A stretch of 64,000 nt of DNA from Mycolicibacterium sp. ND9-15 (GTDB lineage Bacteria; Actinomycetota; Actinomycetes; Mycobacteriales; Mycobacteriaceae): NCBI RefSeq assembly GCF_035918395.1, contig NZ_CP142362.1:1649501-1713500 (forward strand). The letters run 5' to 3'. Shown piece after piece: positions 36,969 through 45,765 of this stretch; the first letter of the stretch is position 1, and every line of letters starts with the position of its first letter. The position numbers and the translations under genes are program-made. The notes under the pieces were generated by a model that was not told the DNA's origin, searched no databases, and worked only from the letters and a program-made list of their open reading frames with translations.

Positions 36969-37841
36969 ATGTCGGATTCGGGGACGACGATGAAGGTCGC
37001 TTACGAGGACGTTCAGGCGCACTACGACCTGTCGAACGAGTTCTTCGGCCTCTTCCAGGATCCGACCCGGACCTACAGCTGCGCGTTCTACGAGCGCGAC
37101 GACATGACGCTCGAAGAGGCGCAGATCGCCAAGATCGACCGCGCGCTCCGCAAGCTCGAGCTGCGGCCCGGGATGACGCTGCTCGACGTCGGTTGCGGTT
37201 GGGGTTCGATGATGAAGCGGGCAATCGAGACCTACGACGTCAACGTCGTGGGACTGACGCTGAGCCGTAATCAGCGCGCGCTCGGTCAGCAGATCCTCGA
37301 CCGAGTGGAGACGGACCGCTCCCGCCGGGTGCTGCTCAAGGGGTGGGAGGAGTTCGACGAGCCCGTCGACCGCATCGTGTCCATCGAGGCGTTCGAGGCG
37401 TGGCCAAAGGCGAAGTACAAGGCGTTCTTCGACACCTGCTACCGGGTCATGCCCGCGGACGGCCGGATGGTGTTGCAGACGATCATGGGCCACCCGCTCA
37501 AGCGCTGGCCGGAGTTGGGCATCCCGATCACTATGACCGACCTGAAGTTCATGCGGTTCATCGCGAAGGAGATCTTCCCCGGCGGTGCCGTGCCGTGCGA
37601 CGAGGACGTCTACGACTACAGCCGCAACGCGGGGTTCTCAGTCGAGGAGTTCGACGAGATGACCCCGCACTACGTGCGCACCCTCGACACCTGGGCGGCC
37701 GCACTCGAGGCCGCAAAGGACAAGGCGATCGCGGTGACCTCGCAGGAGGTCTACGACCGGTACATGAAGTACCTGGTCGGGTGCTCGGACTTCTTCCAGC
37801 GCAACGTCTGCTACGTCGGGCAGTTCACGCTGACCAAGTAA
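36969..37841 (+). CDS. Mycolic acid methyltransferase paralogue with altered active site
   Basis: A 290-residue paralogue of the preceding gene, separated by 90 bases. It keeps HYDLSNEFFGLFQDPTRTY, DVGCGWGS (73-80) and FTLTK at the C terminus. However, the usual EAFEHF reads EAFEAW (about 140-145), and the His that normally follows in LHTI is Gln170 (VLQTI). Some MmaA-type enzymes also vary here, so it could be a hydroxy/methoxy-type methyltransferase or a specialised enzyme. The ATG at 36969 has GAGGAGG upstream. Likely partners are FAS-II intermediates on acyl carrier protein. Confidence 0.9.
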   Translation: MSDSGTTMKVAYEDVQAHYDLSNEFFGLFQDPTRTYSCAFYERDDMTLEEAQIAKIDRALRKLELRPGMTLLDVGCGWGSMMKRAIETYDVNVVGLTLSRNQRALGQQILDRVETDRSRRVLLKGWEEFDEPVDRIVSIEAFEAWPKAKYKAFFDTCYRVMPADGRMVLQTIMGHPLKRWPELGIPITMTDLKFMRFIAKEIFPGGAVPCDEDVYDYSRNAGFSVEEFDEMTPHYVRTLDTWAAALEAAKDKAIAVTSQEVYDRYMKYLVGCSDFFQRNVCYVGQFTLTK

Positions 37842-37855
37842 CGGGGCTTGGGACC

Positions 37856-39106
37856 TCAGTAGGCGCCGAACGCCAGCGCGACGTTATAGCCGCCCAGGCC
37901 GAACGAGTTGGTGATCGCATAGCGGTAGTCGCCGCGGCGGGGGCTCTCGGCGACGACATCCAGGTCGATCTGCGGGTCGAGGTCTTTGAGGTTGAGCGTC
38001 GGTGGGATGACCCCGTCGCGCAAGGCCTGGACCGTCAACACCGCCTCGATGGCGCCCGCGGAACCGAGTGAATGCCCCAAGGCCGCCTTCGGGGCGTACA
38101 CCGCGGCCGCATGGTCGGCTAGCGCATTGCGGATGGCGCGGGCCTCGGCGAGGTCCCCGAAACCGGTTCCGGTGGCGTGCGCGTTGATGTGGTCGATGTC
38201 AGCTGGTGCCAGGCCGGCCAACTCGACGGCCCGGGCGATGGCGTCACCGGCCTGAACCCCGTCGGGGGCGGGTTTGACGACGTCGTAGCCGTCGGAGGTG
38301 ATGCCCACACCCATCAGCCGGGCCAGCGGTTGCGCACCCCGCGCTTTGGCGTGCTGCTCGGTCTCGACGAGCATCAACGCGCCGCCCTCGCCGAACACCA
38401 TGCCGTCGCGGTCTTTGTCGAACGGGCGACAGGCGCCGGTGGGGTCGTCGTTGTTGGTCGACAGCAGGCCCTGCAGGCTGAACGCGGCGACGGGCACCGC
38501 CTCGATGTGCGTCTCCACGCCGCCGCAGATCACGGCGTCGGCCTCACCGAGGATGATGTGCCGCCACGCGTGGGCGATGGCCGCGGCTCCCGACGCGTCG
38601 GCCATCACCGGCGAGATGATGCCCGCCTTCGCCTGTCGGTCCAACCCGACCGCGGCGGCGGCGCCGTTCGGCATGTACATCTGGATGGTCAGCGGCGACA
38701 CGGCACGCAGCCCCTTCTGCCGCCAGACGTCGTGCTGGAGTGGGATCTCCTCGGTGCTGCCCAGCGCGAGCCCCACCGACACGGCCAACCGTCGGGTGTC
38801 GATATCGGGAGCGCCCGCGGCTTCCCAGAGCCTGCGGCTCAGGACGGTGGACATCTTCTGCATGTAGGACGTCCGGCGCCGCTCGACGCGTCCCAGCTGC
38901 TCGTCGAGATCTTCCAGGATCGGGCCGCCGATGCGCACCGGCGAGTCGAACTCGTCGATGAACCACTTGTCCAGCACCCTGATACCGCTTCTGCCCTGCT
39001 GAAGCAGTTGCCATGTCTCTTCGGCGTCGGTCGCAAGCGCTGTCGTCGAGACGACTGCGGTCACGACGATGTCGGGGAGTCCCTCGCCAGTCCTGAGCGC
39101 GGCCAT
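37856..39106 (-). CDS. KasA/KasB-like beta-ketoacyl synthase lacking the active-site Cys
   Basis: A 416-residue FAS-II type condensing enzyme, the same length as KasA. It aligns by eye across the whole protein: PNGAAAAVGL, AIAHAWR, GGVETHIEAVPVAAFS, RPFDKDRDGMVFGEGGALML and NSFGLGGYNVALAFG. The two active-site histidines are kept (NAHATGTG and the LGHSLG with its nearby Lys). The catalytic Cys is not: where KasA has ACSSG, this protein has ADASG, with Asp170 in place of Cys171. It cannot therefore condense by the usual route. It may be a decarboxylase, a chain-length-factor-like partner, or inactive. It converges on the mycolate methyltransferases. Confidence 0.9.
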   Translation of the reverse strand: MAALRTGEGLPDIVVTAVVSTTALATDAEETWQLLQQGRSGIRVLDKWFIDEFDSPVRIGGPILEDLDEQLGRVERRRTSYMQKMSTVLSRRLWEAAGAPDIDTRRLAVSVGLALGSTEEIPLQHDVWRQKGLRAVSPLTIQMYMPNGAAAAVGLDRQAKAGIISPVMADASGAAAIAHAWRHIILGEADAVICGGVETHIEAVPVAAFSLQGLLSTNNDDPTGACRPFDKDRDGMVFGEGGALMLVETEQHAKARGAQPLARLMGVGITSDGYDVVKPAPDGVQAGDAIARAVELAGLAPADIDHINAHATGTGFGDLAEARAIRNALADHAAAVYAPKAALGHSLGSAGAIEAVLTVQALRDGVIPPTLNLKDLDPQIDLDVVAESPRRGDYRYAITNSFGLGGYNVALAFGAY

Positions 39107-39193
39107 GCCGGATACTCCTCTGTCCGTCCACTCACCAGCTGAATATCTTGGGTAGTACTGAATATTAAGACCCCCGAAGACGATGGACTAAAC

Positions 39194-39580
39194 GTGGTTG
39201 AACTCAATGTCCTCGGCGAGCCGCTGGAGCCCTGCGGCTCCGACCCGATGACGGGCTTCTACCGGGACGGCTGCTGCTCGACTGGGCCGGAGGATCTCGG
39301 CAGCCACACGATCTGTGCCGTGGTGACCGCCGAGTTCCTGCTGCATCAGCGGTCGATCGGCAACGACCTGTCCACGCCGCGCCCGGAGTACCGATTCCCC
39401 GGTCTGCAGCCGGGCGACCGCTGGTGCGTCACCGCGGTGAACTGGTTGAAGGCCTACCAGGACGGCTTCGCCGCGCCGGTGGTGCTGGCATCGACGCATG
39501 AGCGCACGCTCGAAGTGGTCTCGTTGGAGGCGCTGCGCGAACATGCGGTCGACGTGCCCGACGACCTCCAGTCGCTGTAG
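39194..39580 (+). CDS. DUF2237 family protein
   Basis: A 128-residue DUF2237 protein. The family signature is present: NVLGEPLEPCG, the TGFYRDGCCSTGPEDLGSHT block with paired cysteines, VCAxVT-like AVVTAEFL, and GDRWCVTAVNWLKAY. Members are small cytosolic proteins found in many bacteria; the conserved Cys and Asp/His residues suggest a redox or metal role but no activity is established. It starts with GTG at 39194, divergent from the ketosynthase. Confidence 0.85.
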   Translation: MVELNVLGEPLEPCGSDPMTGFYRDGCCSTGPEDLGSHTICAVVTAEFLLHQRSIGNDLSTPRPEYRFPGLQPGDRWCVTAVNWLKAYQDGFAAPVVLASTHERTLEVVSLEALREHAVDVPDDLQSL

Positions 39581-39645
39581 CCGCATGAGCCGTCACTTTT
39601 GCGAGAACTCGGTCCGCGGCGCCGGCGCGTCATACCGTGACGGCT

Positions 39646-40128
39646 ATGACAGAACAGTTACCCGCTGTCACGGCGTCGCACCCACCGGACAAAGTGCTGC
39701 GGATGGTGAACCCCGTGATCGGCAGGCTGCTGCGCACTCCCCTGGCTGGGCCGCTACGCAGCCGCATGATGGTGGTCGACGTCGTCGGCCGAAAGACCGG
39801 GCGTCGGTATTCGATTCCGGTGACGGCGCACAAGATTGACGGTGAACTGTACGCGCTGACCGCGGCGGGCTGGAAGAACAATTTTCGTGACGGGGCAACC
39901 GCCGATGTGGTGGTCGACGGTCGGACGACGACGATGCGCGGCCAACTGCTCACCGATACCGCGCTCGTCGCCGAACTCTGTCACCGCTGCGCGAAGAACT
40001 GGGGTCCCAAACGCGCGCCGACGATGATGGGCCTGAAGTTCCGCGACGGCGGCATCCCCTCTGTCGAGGACTTCGCCGAGGCGGTGCGGCGCGAACGCAT
40101 CGCCGCGGTGCGGTTCACCCCCGCCTGA
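39646..40128 (+). CDS. Deazaflavin (F420)-dependent nitroreductase-like protein (Ddn family)
   Basis: A 160-residue split-beta-barrel protein of the Ddn/FQR family, which use reduced F420 to reduce quinones or activate nitroimidazoles. The family pattern is VVDVVGRKTGRRYSIPV, then YALTAAGWKNNFRDGATADVVVDGR, with the Arg-Lys-Thr-Gly-Arg turn that contacts F420 phosphates. F420 is abundant in mycobacteria. GTG 39637 is an alternative start three codons earlier. Confidence 0.85.
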   Translation: MTEQLPAVTASHPPDKVLRMVNPVIGRLLRTPLAGPLRSRMMVVDVVGRKTGRRYSIPVTAHKIDGELYALTAAGWKNNFRDGATADVVVDGRTTTMRGQLLTDTALVAELCHRCAKNWGPKRAPTMMGLKFRDGGIPSVEDFAEAVRRERIAAVRFTPA

Positions 40129-40259
40129 CAGACCCGAGGAAATCGCGCTCCTGCGGGACGCAACTCGATTGTGCCGCAATAGCGTGACGTGAAATTCACC
40201 TCTGGGGTGGTGGCGAAGAGTTAGTCTTCGCGCGAGCGCGCGGTGAGGGGGCAATTCGA

Positions 40260-42101
40260 ATGGCCGTACCGATTCCGCGCGAACTCATCGAATACATCTT
40301 GCTGGGCAACAGGGACAGCCGACGCTATATCCAGGACTCGCCCATCCTCATCGATGTGTGGGTCGAATTCGCGACGAACCCTTCGGCGCCGGCTGATCTC
40401 TTGATCAGCTCCCACCAGGAGAGCACCTCAAGCGAGCTAGCCGCTGAAATCTATCGTGGAATCTCGCGGCCCGACGGCGCCGAACACGATCCCGTCGTCG
40501 CCCCGCTGCAGAATTTCGTGGCCGCAAGGTTGTACTTCGGCGAGGTACTGCAAACTCTGGTGCCGCTGACCACTTGGTGGCAGGACAGCAGAACGCAGAA
40601 CGAGTTCGACCAATACGACTCGGGCGATTCGCCGAAGCTGCGGCAGACCGTTGAAGACGTCGTCGAGTTACGCAAGCGTTGGCTGGAAGCACCGGATACC
40701 GCTGCGATGACGAATAGCCGATCCGCATTCGAGCGATTCGTCGCGCTCTGCACGCTGGTGTGCCTGGCCGGTCTGGACTCCCTGCACCAAGACACGAAGG
40801 CAGCCGCCTCGAAGACGCGGCTGATGCAGGCGCCGGCCTCCGACATCGAGGCAACCGTGCTCGGACTCCTGCAGACGCTCAAGACGAGAACCAGACCGAT
40901 GGTGGGGCAGATCGCGCTGAACCGGCGCGCCACCGCGGCAATCGCGCAGTCCGTACCGACGGTCAAGGCCGACGCCGCTCGCCGGCTCTTCGACATCGAC
41001 TGCTCCGGAATCGACTGGGCGGTACTCGATACCGGTATCGACGGAACGCACCCGGCCTTCGGGCAACGAATAAAGGCGACGTACGACTTCACCAATTACC
41101 GCGAGATCGTAAGTCTCGGCAACGAGAGGAAACAGGTTCGCGACATGAACCTCAAAATCCTCAAGGAGGCGAGGGCCGGCCGGTTGCCGACGGGCGCCGA
41201 CAGCAAGCTCAAGCGGATAGGGCAGGCCGCGGTCGCGGGCCAGCCGCTGCCGTTGGATCTTGTCACCGACTTGATACGGGTCACCGATCCCCCGTGTCCG
41301 ACCAGCAGCCACGGCACCCATGTCGCCGGGATCATCGCCGCCCGCAAGTACGCCGACGACCGGGAACCGGAGTCCGCCGATGGGATGTGCCCAGGCGTCG
41401 GCATTCTCGACTTCCGGGTGCTCAAATCCGACAAGGTCGGCCCGCGGGACCTCGACGACACCGAGTTCTCGATCATCGCTGCGCTGCAATTCATTCGGAA
41501 CACCAACGAACAGGCCGGTCGTCTCGTCGTCAAGGGAGTGAACATGAGCCTCTCCATTCCGCACGACGCGAAGAACTACGCCTGCGGCCGCACGCCGATA
41601 TGCAATGAGAGTGAACGGCTGATCGACAACGGGGTGGTCGTCGTGGCCGCCGCAGGCAACAAGGGCGCCGAGGAGACTATCCTCGACGGCGTTCCGTTCT
41701 ACAACTATCTGGGCTTCGGGATCACCGATCCCGGCAATGCGGATCGCGTGATCACTGTCGGCTCAACGCACGGGCGTCGACCGTTCACCTATGGCATCAG
41801 CTATTTCTCGAGCCGTGGGCCGACCGGCGACGGTCGCCTCAAACCGGATCTGGTCGCACCTGGAGAAAGCATCAACTCGACGGTGCCCGGAAACAAGTGG
41901 GAATGCCAAGACGGTACGAGCCAGGCGACCTCCCATGTCAGCGGTGCGGCGGCGATGCTGATGGCGCGCTATCCAGAGCTCATCGGCAAGCCGGACCGGA
42001 TCAAACGGATCCTCTGCGAAACGGCAACCGATCTGGACCGCGAACGCAACTTCCAAGGCCATGGCCTGCTCGACGTCCTGCGTGCCCTTCAAAGCCTCTG
42101 A
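40260..42101 (+). CDS. Subtilisin-like (S8) serine peptidase with N-terminal extension
   Basis: A 613-residue peptidase with an intact subtilase triad: Asp257 in VLDTGIDGTHP, His351 in HGTHVAG and Ser554 in GTSQATSHVSG. The oxyanion-type Asn is in VVVAAAGNKG. There is no signal peptide or transmembrane helix, so the enzyme is probably cytosolic, unlike ESX mycosins. The first 240 residues are a mainly helical domain that I do not recognise. An insertion of about 90 residues lies between the Asp and His motifs. The start has GAGGGGGC upstream. It is the first of three closely packed genes with an MBL-fold protein and a DUF2235 hydrolase. Confidence 0.92.
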   Translation: MAVPIPRELIEYILLGNRDSRRYIQDSPILIDVWVEFATNPSAPADLLISSHQESTSSELAAEIYRGISRPDGAEHDPVVAPLQNFVAARLYFGEVLQTLVPLTTWWQDSRTQNEFDQYDSGDSPKLRQTVEDVVELRKRWLEAPDTAAMTNSRSAFERFVALCTLVCLAGLDSLHQDTKAAASKTRLMQAPASDIEATVLGLLQTLKTRTRPMVGQIALNRRATAAIAQSVPTVKADAARRLFDIDCSGIDWAVLDTGIDGTHPAFGQRIKATYDFTNYREIVSLGNERKQVRDMNLKILKEARAGRLPTGADSKLKRIGQAAVAGQPLPLDLVTDLIRVTDPPCPTSSHGTHVAGIIAARKYADDREPESADGMCPGVGILDFRVLKSDKVGPRDLDDTEFSIIAALQFIRNTNEQAGRLVVKGVNMSLSIPHDAKNYACGRTPICNESERLIDNGVVVVAAAGNKGAEETILDGVPFYNYLGFGITDPGNADRVITVGSTHGRRPFTYGISYFSSRGPTGDGRLKPDLVAPGESINSTVPGNKWECQDGTSQATSHVSGAAAMLMARYPELIGKPDRIKRILCETATDLDRERNFQGHGLLDVLRALQSL

Positions 42102-42104
42102 GAG

Positions 42105-43409
42105 GTGACGACCTTGGCCGAAAACGTTTTCCAGCTAGAGGTTCTACGCGCCCGCTCCGGCGATTGCGCATTGCTGCACTACGGGACGGCGCGGAATCCC
42201 GGGCTCGCGCTCATCGACGGCGGGCACGACGACGTGTATCGGCCGTTCCTGAAGCCACGGCTCGAACAGCTGCGCAAACGACGTGGGCTGACGGAAAGCA
42301 GCAGACCACTGCCGATCGACCTGATGATGCTGAGCCACATCGACGAGGACCACGTCGCGGGCCTGCTGGAACTCACAGCGGAGATACTCGAGCCGCCCGC
42401 AGACGGGCCTATCGTCCGCGTAGTTGACCTCTGGCACAACGCTTTCGACGACATTGTGGGTAATGATGGCGAGGAGCTGGCGGACGCAGTCAGCGGGCGG
42501 TTCGGCCCGGCGTCGCTGAGCGGTGAGCTGCCTGTGGATCTGCTGGACGAACTGGAAGATGCCAACGCGGCCGACGTGGCGGACACCGTGATGGTGGTTG
42601 CGAGCGTGCCGCAGGGTCGCCAACTTCGTCAGGACGCCGAGGACATCCCCATCGAGCGCAATGTGGAGACCGGTGGCGGGCTGATCGTGGCCACCGACCA
42701 GGGTGGACAGCTGGACATGGGCAAGGGTTTGTCGTTCACCGTCGTCGGCCCGATGCTGCCGGAAGTCAAGAAGCTTCAGACGGCGGTGCGGGACTGGCTG
42801 AGAAAGCACCCGGAGGTTCAGGACCAGGTGACGGCATCGGCGCTGGCGAGCCTCGCCGACAGTTCACCGACCAATCTCTCGAGCATCGTGGTGCTCGCCG
42901 AAGCGAGGGGCAGACGCGTCCTGTTCACCGGTGATGCGCTCGCTGCGAAGATACTGAAAGGCCTTGAGCTGACCGGCTTGATCGACGAGGGCGGCTCGAT
43001 TCACGTCGAGGTGCTCAAGGTTCCGCATCATGGCAGCGACCGAAATGTCACGCCGGAGTTCTTCGCGCGCGTGACCGCGGACCACTACGTCTTCTCCGGG
43101 AATGGTCAACACGGCAACCCGGAACGCGCCACGCTCGCGATGCTCGCCCAGGCGCGCGGTGACGGCGACTACACGATCCACCTCACCTATCCCGTCGACG
43201 AGATCGACGGCGAGCGCAGGAAGGACTGGAACGCCAAGAGGGCCGACGAAGAGCGACGGCACGCCACCAAGCCGAGCGTGAAGGTGCGGCCCAAATGGTC
43301 GAACGCCAAGCACGGCCTGGCTGCCTTCCTGGCAGACAACAGGGACGTCGACGACAGGATCAGGATCGTCGAGGATGGCGTCCCCCACACCATCGACCTA
43401 CTCCAGTAG
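42105..43409 (+). CDS. MBL-fold metallo-hydrolase (ComEC/Rec2-type)
   Basis: A 434-residue metallo-beta-lactamase-fold hydrolase. Metal-binding blocks are LALIDGGHDD, the core SHIDEDHVAG (HxDxDH), FTGDA and VPHHGSDRN, in the order seen in ComEC-type domains, which includes nucleases and phosphodiesterases. There are no membrane helices. The C terminus (about 370-434) is a charged tail with no named domain. It begins 4 bases after the peptidase gene, at GTG 42105 or, better spaced from GAGGTG, at TTG 42114. It ends 6 bases before the DUF2235 gene. Substrate unknown. Confidence 0.88.
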   Translation: MTTLAENVFQLEVLRARSGDCALLHYGTARNPGLALIDGGHDDVYRPFLKPRLEQLRKRRGLTESSRPLPIDLMMLSHIDEDHVAGLLELTAEILEPPADGPIVRVVDLWHNAFDDIVGNDGEELADAVSGRFGPASLSGELPVDLLDELEDANAADVADTVMVVASVPQGRQLRQDAEDIPIERNVETGGGLIVATDQGGQLDMGKGLSFTVVGPMLPEVKKLQTAVRDWLRKHPEVQDQVTASALASLADSSPTNLSSIVVLAEARGRRVLFTGDALAAKILKGLELTGLIDEGGSIHVEVLKVPHHGSDRNVTPEFFARVTADHYVFSGNGQHGNPERATLAMLAQARGDGDYTIHLTYPVDEIDGERRKDWNAKRADEERRHATKPSVKVRPKWSNAKHGLAAFLADNRDVDDRIRIVEDGVPHTIDLLQ

Positions 43410-43414
43410 TCGAC

Positions 43415-44533
43415 ATGACCGGCCCGCGCAACCTGATCATCTGCCTCGACGGCACCAAGAACGAGGTGAAGGCGAAGGCCGTCACCAACGTCTTCAAGGT
43501 CGCCGATATCGCGGAGTTGACGAACCCCGACGAGCAGATGCTCTACTACGGCCCCGGGGTCGGGACGATGGCCGCGCCGAGCGCCTGGACTGGTGTAGCA
43601 CAACGATTTTCACTTCTCGGCGGGATGCTGCTCGGACACGGCATGCGCCAGGACATCGCCGAGGCCTACGCCTACCTGATGAATACCTGGCGGCCCGGCG
43701 ACAAGGTGTTCATCTTCGGGTTCAGCCGGGGCGCCTACACCGCTCGAGCGCTGTGCGGAATGCTGTACCGCATCGGGCTGCTGCGCCCGGGCTCGGACAA
43801 TCTCGTGCCGTATGCGGTGCGGGTGTACGCGCGGCGCCCCGGAAAGGATTCCGATCTGGCCCGCTCCGAAGGCTGGGATCGGATGGACAAGTTCTCCGAG
43901 GCGCTGGCCATCCGGAGGGAAGACGGGAAGCGACGCTCATTTCCCGTCGAGTATCTCGGAATCTACGACACCGTGAAGGCCACCAAGAGTTTCAGCCGCG
44001 ACATCCGCTGGCCCTACACGCGGAGTCTGCCCAATGTCCGGGTCATCCGCCATGCGGTTGCCATCGACGAGAAGCGGCGGCCATACCCGGAGTACCTGGT
44101 GCAGCCCGACTCGACGAGCAAGGACTTTGAATCATTCGACGAAGTGTGGTTCGCGGGCGTGCACTCCGACGTGGGCGGAGGATTTGTCGACAATCCGCAG
44201 CTCGGCCAGATCGCAATGCGCTGGATCATCGACGGGGCGATCAAGCGTGGTCTCAGGGTTCGCCGTCAGCGCTACCTCAACCGCTTCGGGAACCTCGGCG
44301 AGGCCGATGCCTGCGCACCGATGCACGCGAACGGCTGGGCTTGGCGTTTCGCTCAGGCACCGTGGTATTGGATCTTCAATCCGTGGCGGCGACGGCCGAT
44401 CCCGGAAGGCGCCACGATTCATGAGAGCGTCGAAACCCGAAGAGGGAAAAGTGATTACCGGCCGAAGTTGCCCAGCGACTATGCCGTCGAGACAGAAGTG
44501 TGGTCCGGACCTCCGCCCGTGGCCGGGCCCTGA
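43415..44533 (+). CDS. DUF2235 alpha/beta hydrolase
   Basis: A 372-residue DUF2235 protein, an alpha/beta hydrolase group that includes phospholipase effectors of the Tle1 type. It opens with LIICLDGTKNE and has the nucleophile motif GFSRGAYTAR with the expected Ser, and a late VHSDVGGGF block that carries an acid residue. No signal peptide, transmembrane segment or secretion marker (PAAR/VgrG) is seen. The hydrophobic part near the C terminus (APWYWIFNPWRR) could contact membranes. It follows the MBL gene by 6 bases and is the last of the three-gene unit. Confidence 0.88.
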   Translation: MTGPRNLIICLDGTKNEVKAKAVTNVFKVADIAELTNPDEQMLYYGPGVGTMAAPSAWTGVAQRFSLLGGMLLGHGMRQDIAEAYAYLMNTWRPGDKVFIFGFSRGAYTARALCGMLYRIGLLRPGSDNLVPYAVRVYARRPGKDSDLARSEGWDRMDKFSEALAIRREDGKRRSFPVEYLGIYDTVKATKSFSRDIRWPYTRSLPNVRVIRHAVAIDEKRRPYPEYLVQPDSTSKDFESFDEVWFAGVHSDVGGGFVDNPQLGQIAMRWIIDGAIKRGLRVRRQRYLNRFGNLGEADACAPMHANGWAWRFAQAPWYWIFNPWRRRPIPEGATIHESVETRRGKSDYRPKLPSDYAVETEVWSGPPPVAGP

Positions 44534-44910
44534 GCGGGTGCGCCGCCTTACCGCGCGGATAGGAAACCCTGACTTCGTGAGGGGTGAAGTCTGGCTTGCT
44601 CGCGATTACAAAAGGACCAGCCGGCGGTGACAGTTGATTTCCATGAGCACCTCGTTCAAGTTCGTCCCCTCGACGATGTTCAAAGCGTCGCTTCACACCA
44701 CCTCGAGCGATGCCGTCGATTGGCTCGCCCTGGCGGACCAACTCTTCCCAGCCGATGCCCTGCAGACGGCTCCCCCCATTCAGTCGCGGTGGTCGGGACT
44801 ACCCGCCGGCGCGCCTAGTCGTTCATAGCCTCGAGACTGCACACACGGTCGTTCATCGGGCCGAGGAACAGCCCTCCGTGCAGTTTCGACGACACCTGCG
44901 AGCGCGCCGG
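44534..44910. other. Intergenic stretch with only a doubtful small ORF
   Basis: About 375 bases between the DUF2235 gene and the convergent PhyH-like gene. A 61-codon frame on the plus strand (ATG 44643 to a stop at 44828) begins MSTSFKFVPSTMF and has no family resemblance or strong ribosome binding site. It may be a remnant of a longer gene. No repeats or RNA gene are evident. Confidence 0.35.
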
Positions 44911-45765
44911 CTAGGGCTGCTCCAACAGCCGCACCGGGTGCAAGCCGTCGACGGCGCCGACGAACGGCGGGTGGATGCTGTAGCCGATCATGCGCCGAAT
45001 GTCCTCGGAGACCGTGCGCGCGATGTCGCGCGGCATCGAAAGGGTGAAGGCCTCCATCGGTCGCAGCCACGGCTGGCAGTACTGGGCGGTGACGGCCAGC
45101 CGCTCCTTCGCGGTGGTGTTCGCGCCACCGCCATGCCAGAGGGTGCCCACGAAGAAGACGCACGACCCGGCCGGCATGACGACGGGTACCGCGCGATCCT
45201 CAGGTCCTGGCCGACGCTTCCCCCAGCGGTGGCTGCCCGGGTAGAGAACCGTCGCGCCGTTGTCGGCCGTGAAGTCGTCGATCGCCCAGATCGTCGCGGC
45301 GGCCAGGGGCGGCCGCGGCCGCGGGATCGGAAAGACCCCGTCATCATGGTGAGCCAGCTGGGCGGACTCTCCGGGCTGAATGTTGATGGCTTGCAAGGCC
45401 GACAGCAGATAGTTGGCCATCAGTAATCGGTCGAGGAGCGCCAGCACCCGCGGATGATCGACGAGCCGGTCGCAGACGCGCGTCCGGCTCAGCAGGCTGT
45501 AGATGCGCTGGGTGCGCCGCCCTTCGAACGAGTTGCGTCCGGTATGCGAGAGCCATGGCCCGACGGTCTCGCGGATCAGCTGACACTCGTCGGGACCGAG
45601 GAGGTTCTCCCAGATGACGTAGCCGTCGTGGTCGAGGGCGGCCATGTCGGCGTCGACGATCGTCGGGTTTACCGAGGCGCCGCCGCCGGCTGTCCACCTG
45701 TGCCGGCGTGCCAGATCGCCCCTGAGGTCGTCCAGCGTGATGACCGGATCGTCGTCGATGCTCAT
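44911..45765 (-). CDS. Phytanoyl-CoA dioxygenase (PhyH)-like Fe(II)/2OG oxygenase
   Basis: A 284-residue protein of the PhyH family, Fe(II)- and 2-oxoglutarate-dependent oxygenases that hydroxylate small molecules or acyl groups. The metal facial triad is visible as HHDDG (H-x-D) followed by a late WHGGGANTT with the third His, and the Arg that binds 2OG is near TAKERLAV. A Gly-Ser-His segment (YPGSHRWGKR) is typical. The ATG at 45765 overlaps the stop of coxE by one base, so it is translated with the CO dehydrogenase accessory genes. Its substrate is unknown; this is not a standard cox gene. Confidence 0.85.
   Translation of the reverse strand: MSIDDDPVITLDDLRGDLARRHRWTAGGGASVNPTIVDADMAALDHDGYVIWENLLGPDECQLIRETVGPWLSHTGRNSFEGRRTQRIYSLLSRTRVCDRLVDHPRVLALLDRLLMANYLLSALQAINIQPGESAQLAHHDDGVFPIPRPRPPLAAATIWAIDDFTADNGATVLYPGSHRWGKRRPGPEDRAVPVVMPAGSCVFFVGTLWHGGGANTTAKERLAVTAQYCQPWLRPMEAFTLSMPRDIARTVSEDIRRMIGYSIHPPFVGAVDGLHPVRLLEQP

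Noticed and set aside
40260..42101. S8 peptidase as an ESX mycosin (MycP)
   Set aside because: No signal peptide, no C-terminal membrane helix and no ESX genes nearby.
44643..44828. 61-residue plus-strand ORF after the DUF2235 gene
   Set aside because: No recognisable domain or good ribosome binding site; left as a doubtful remnant only.
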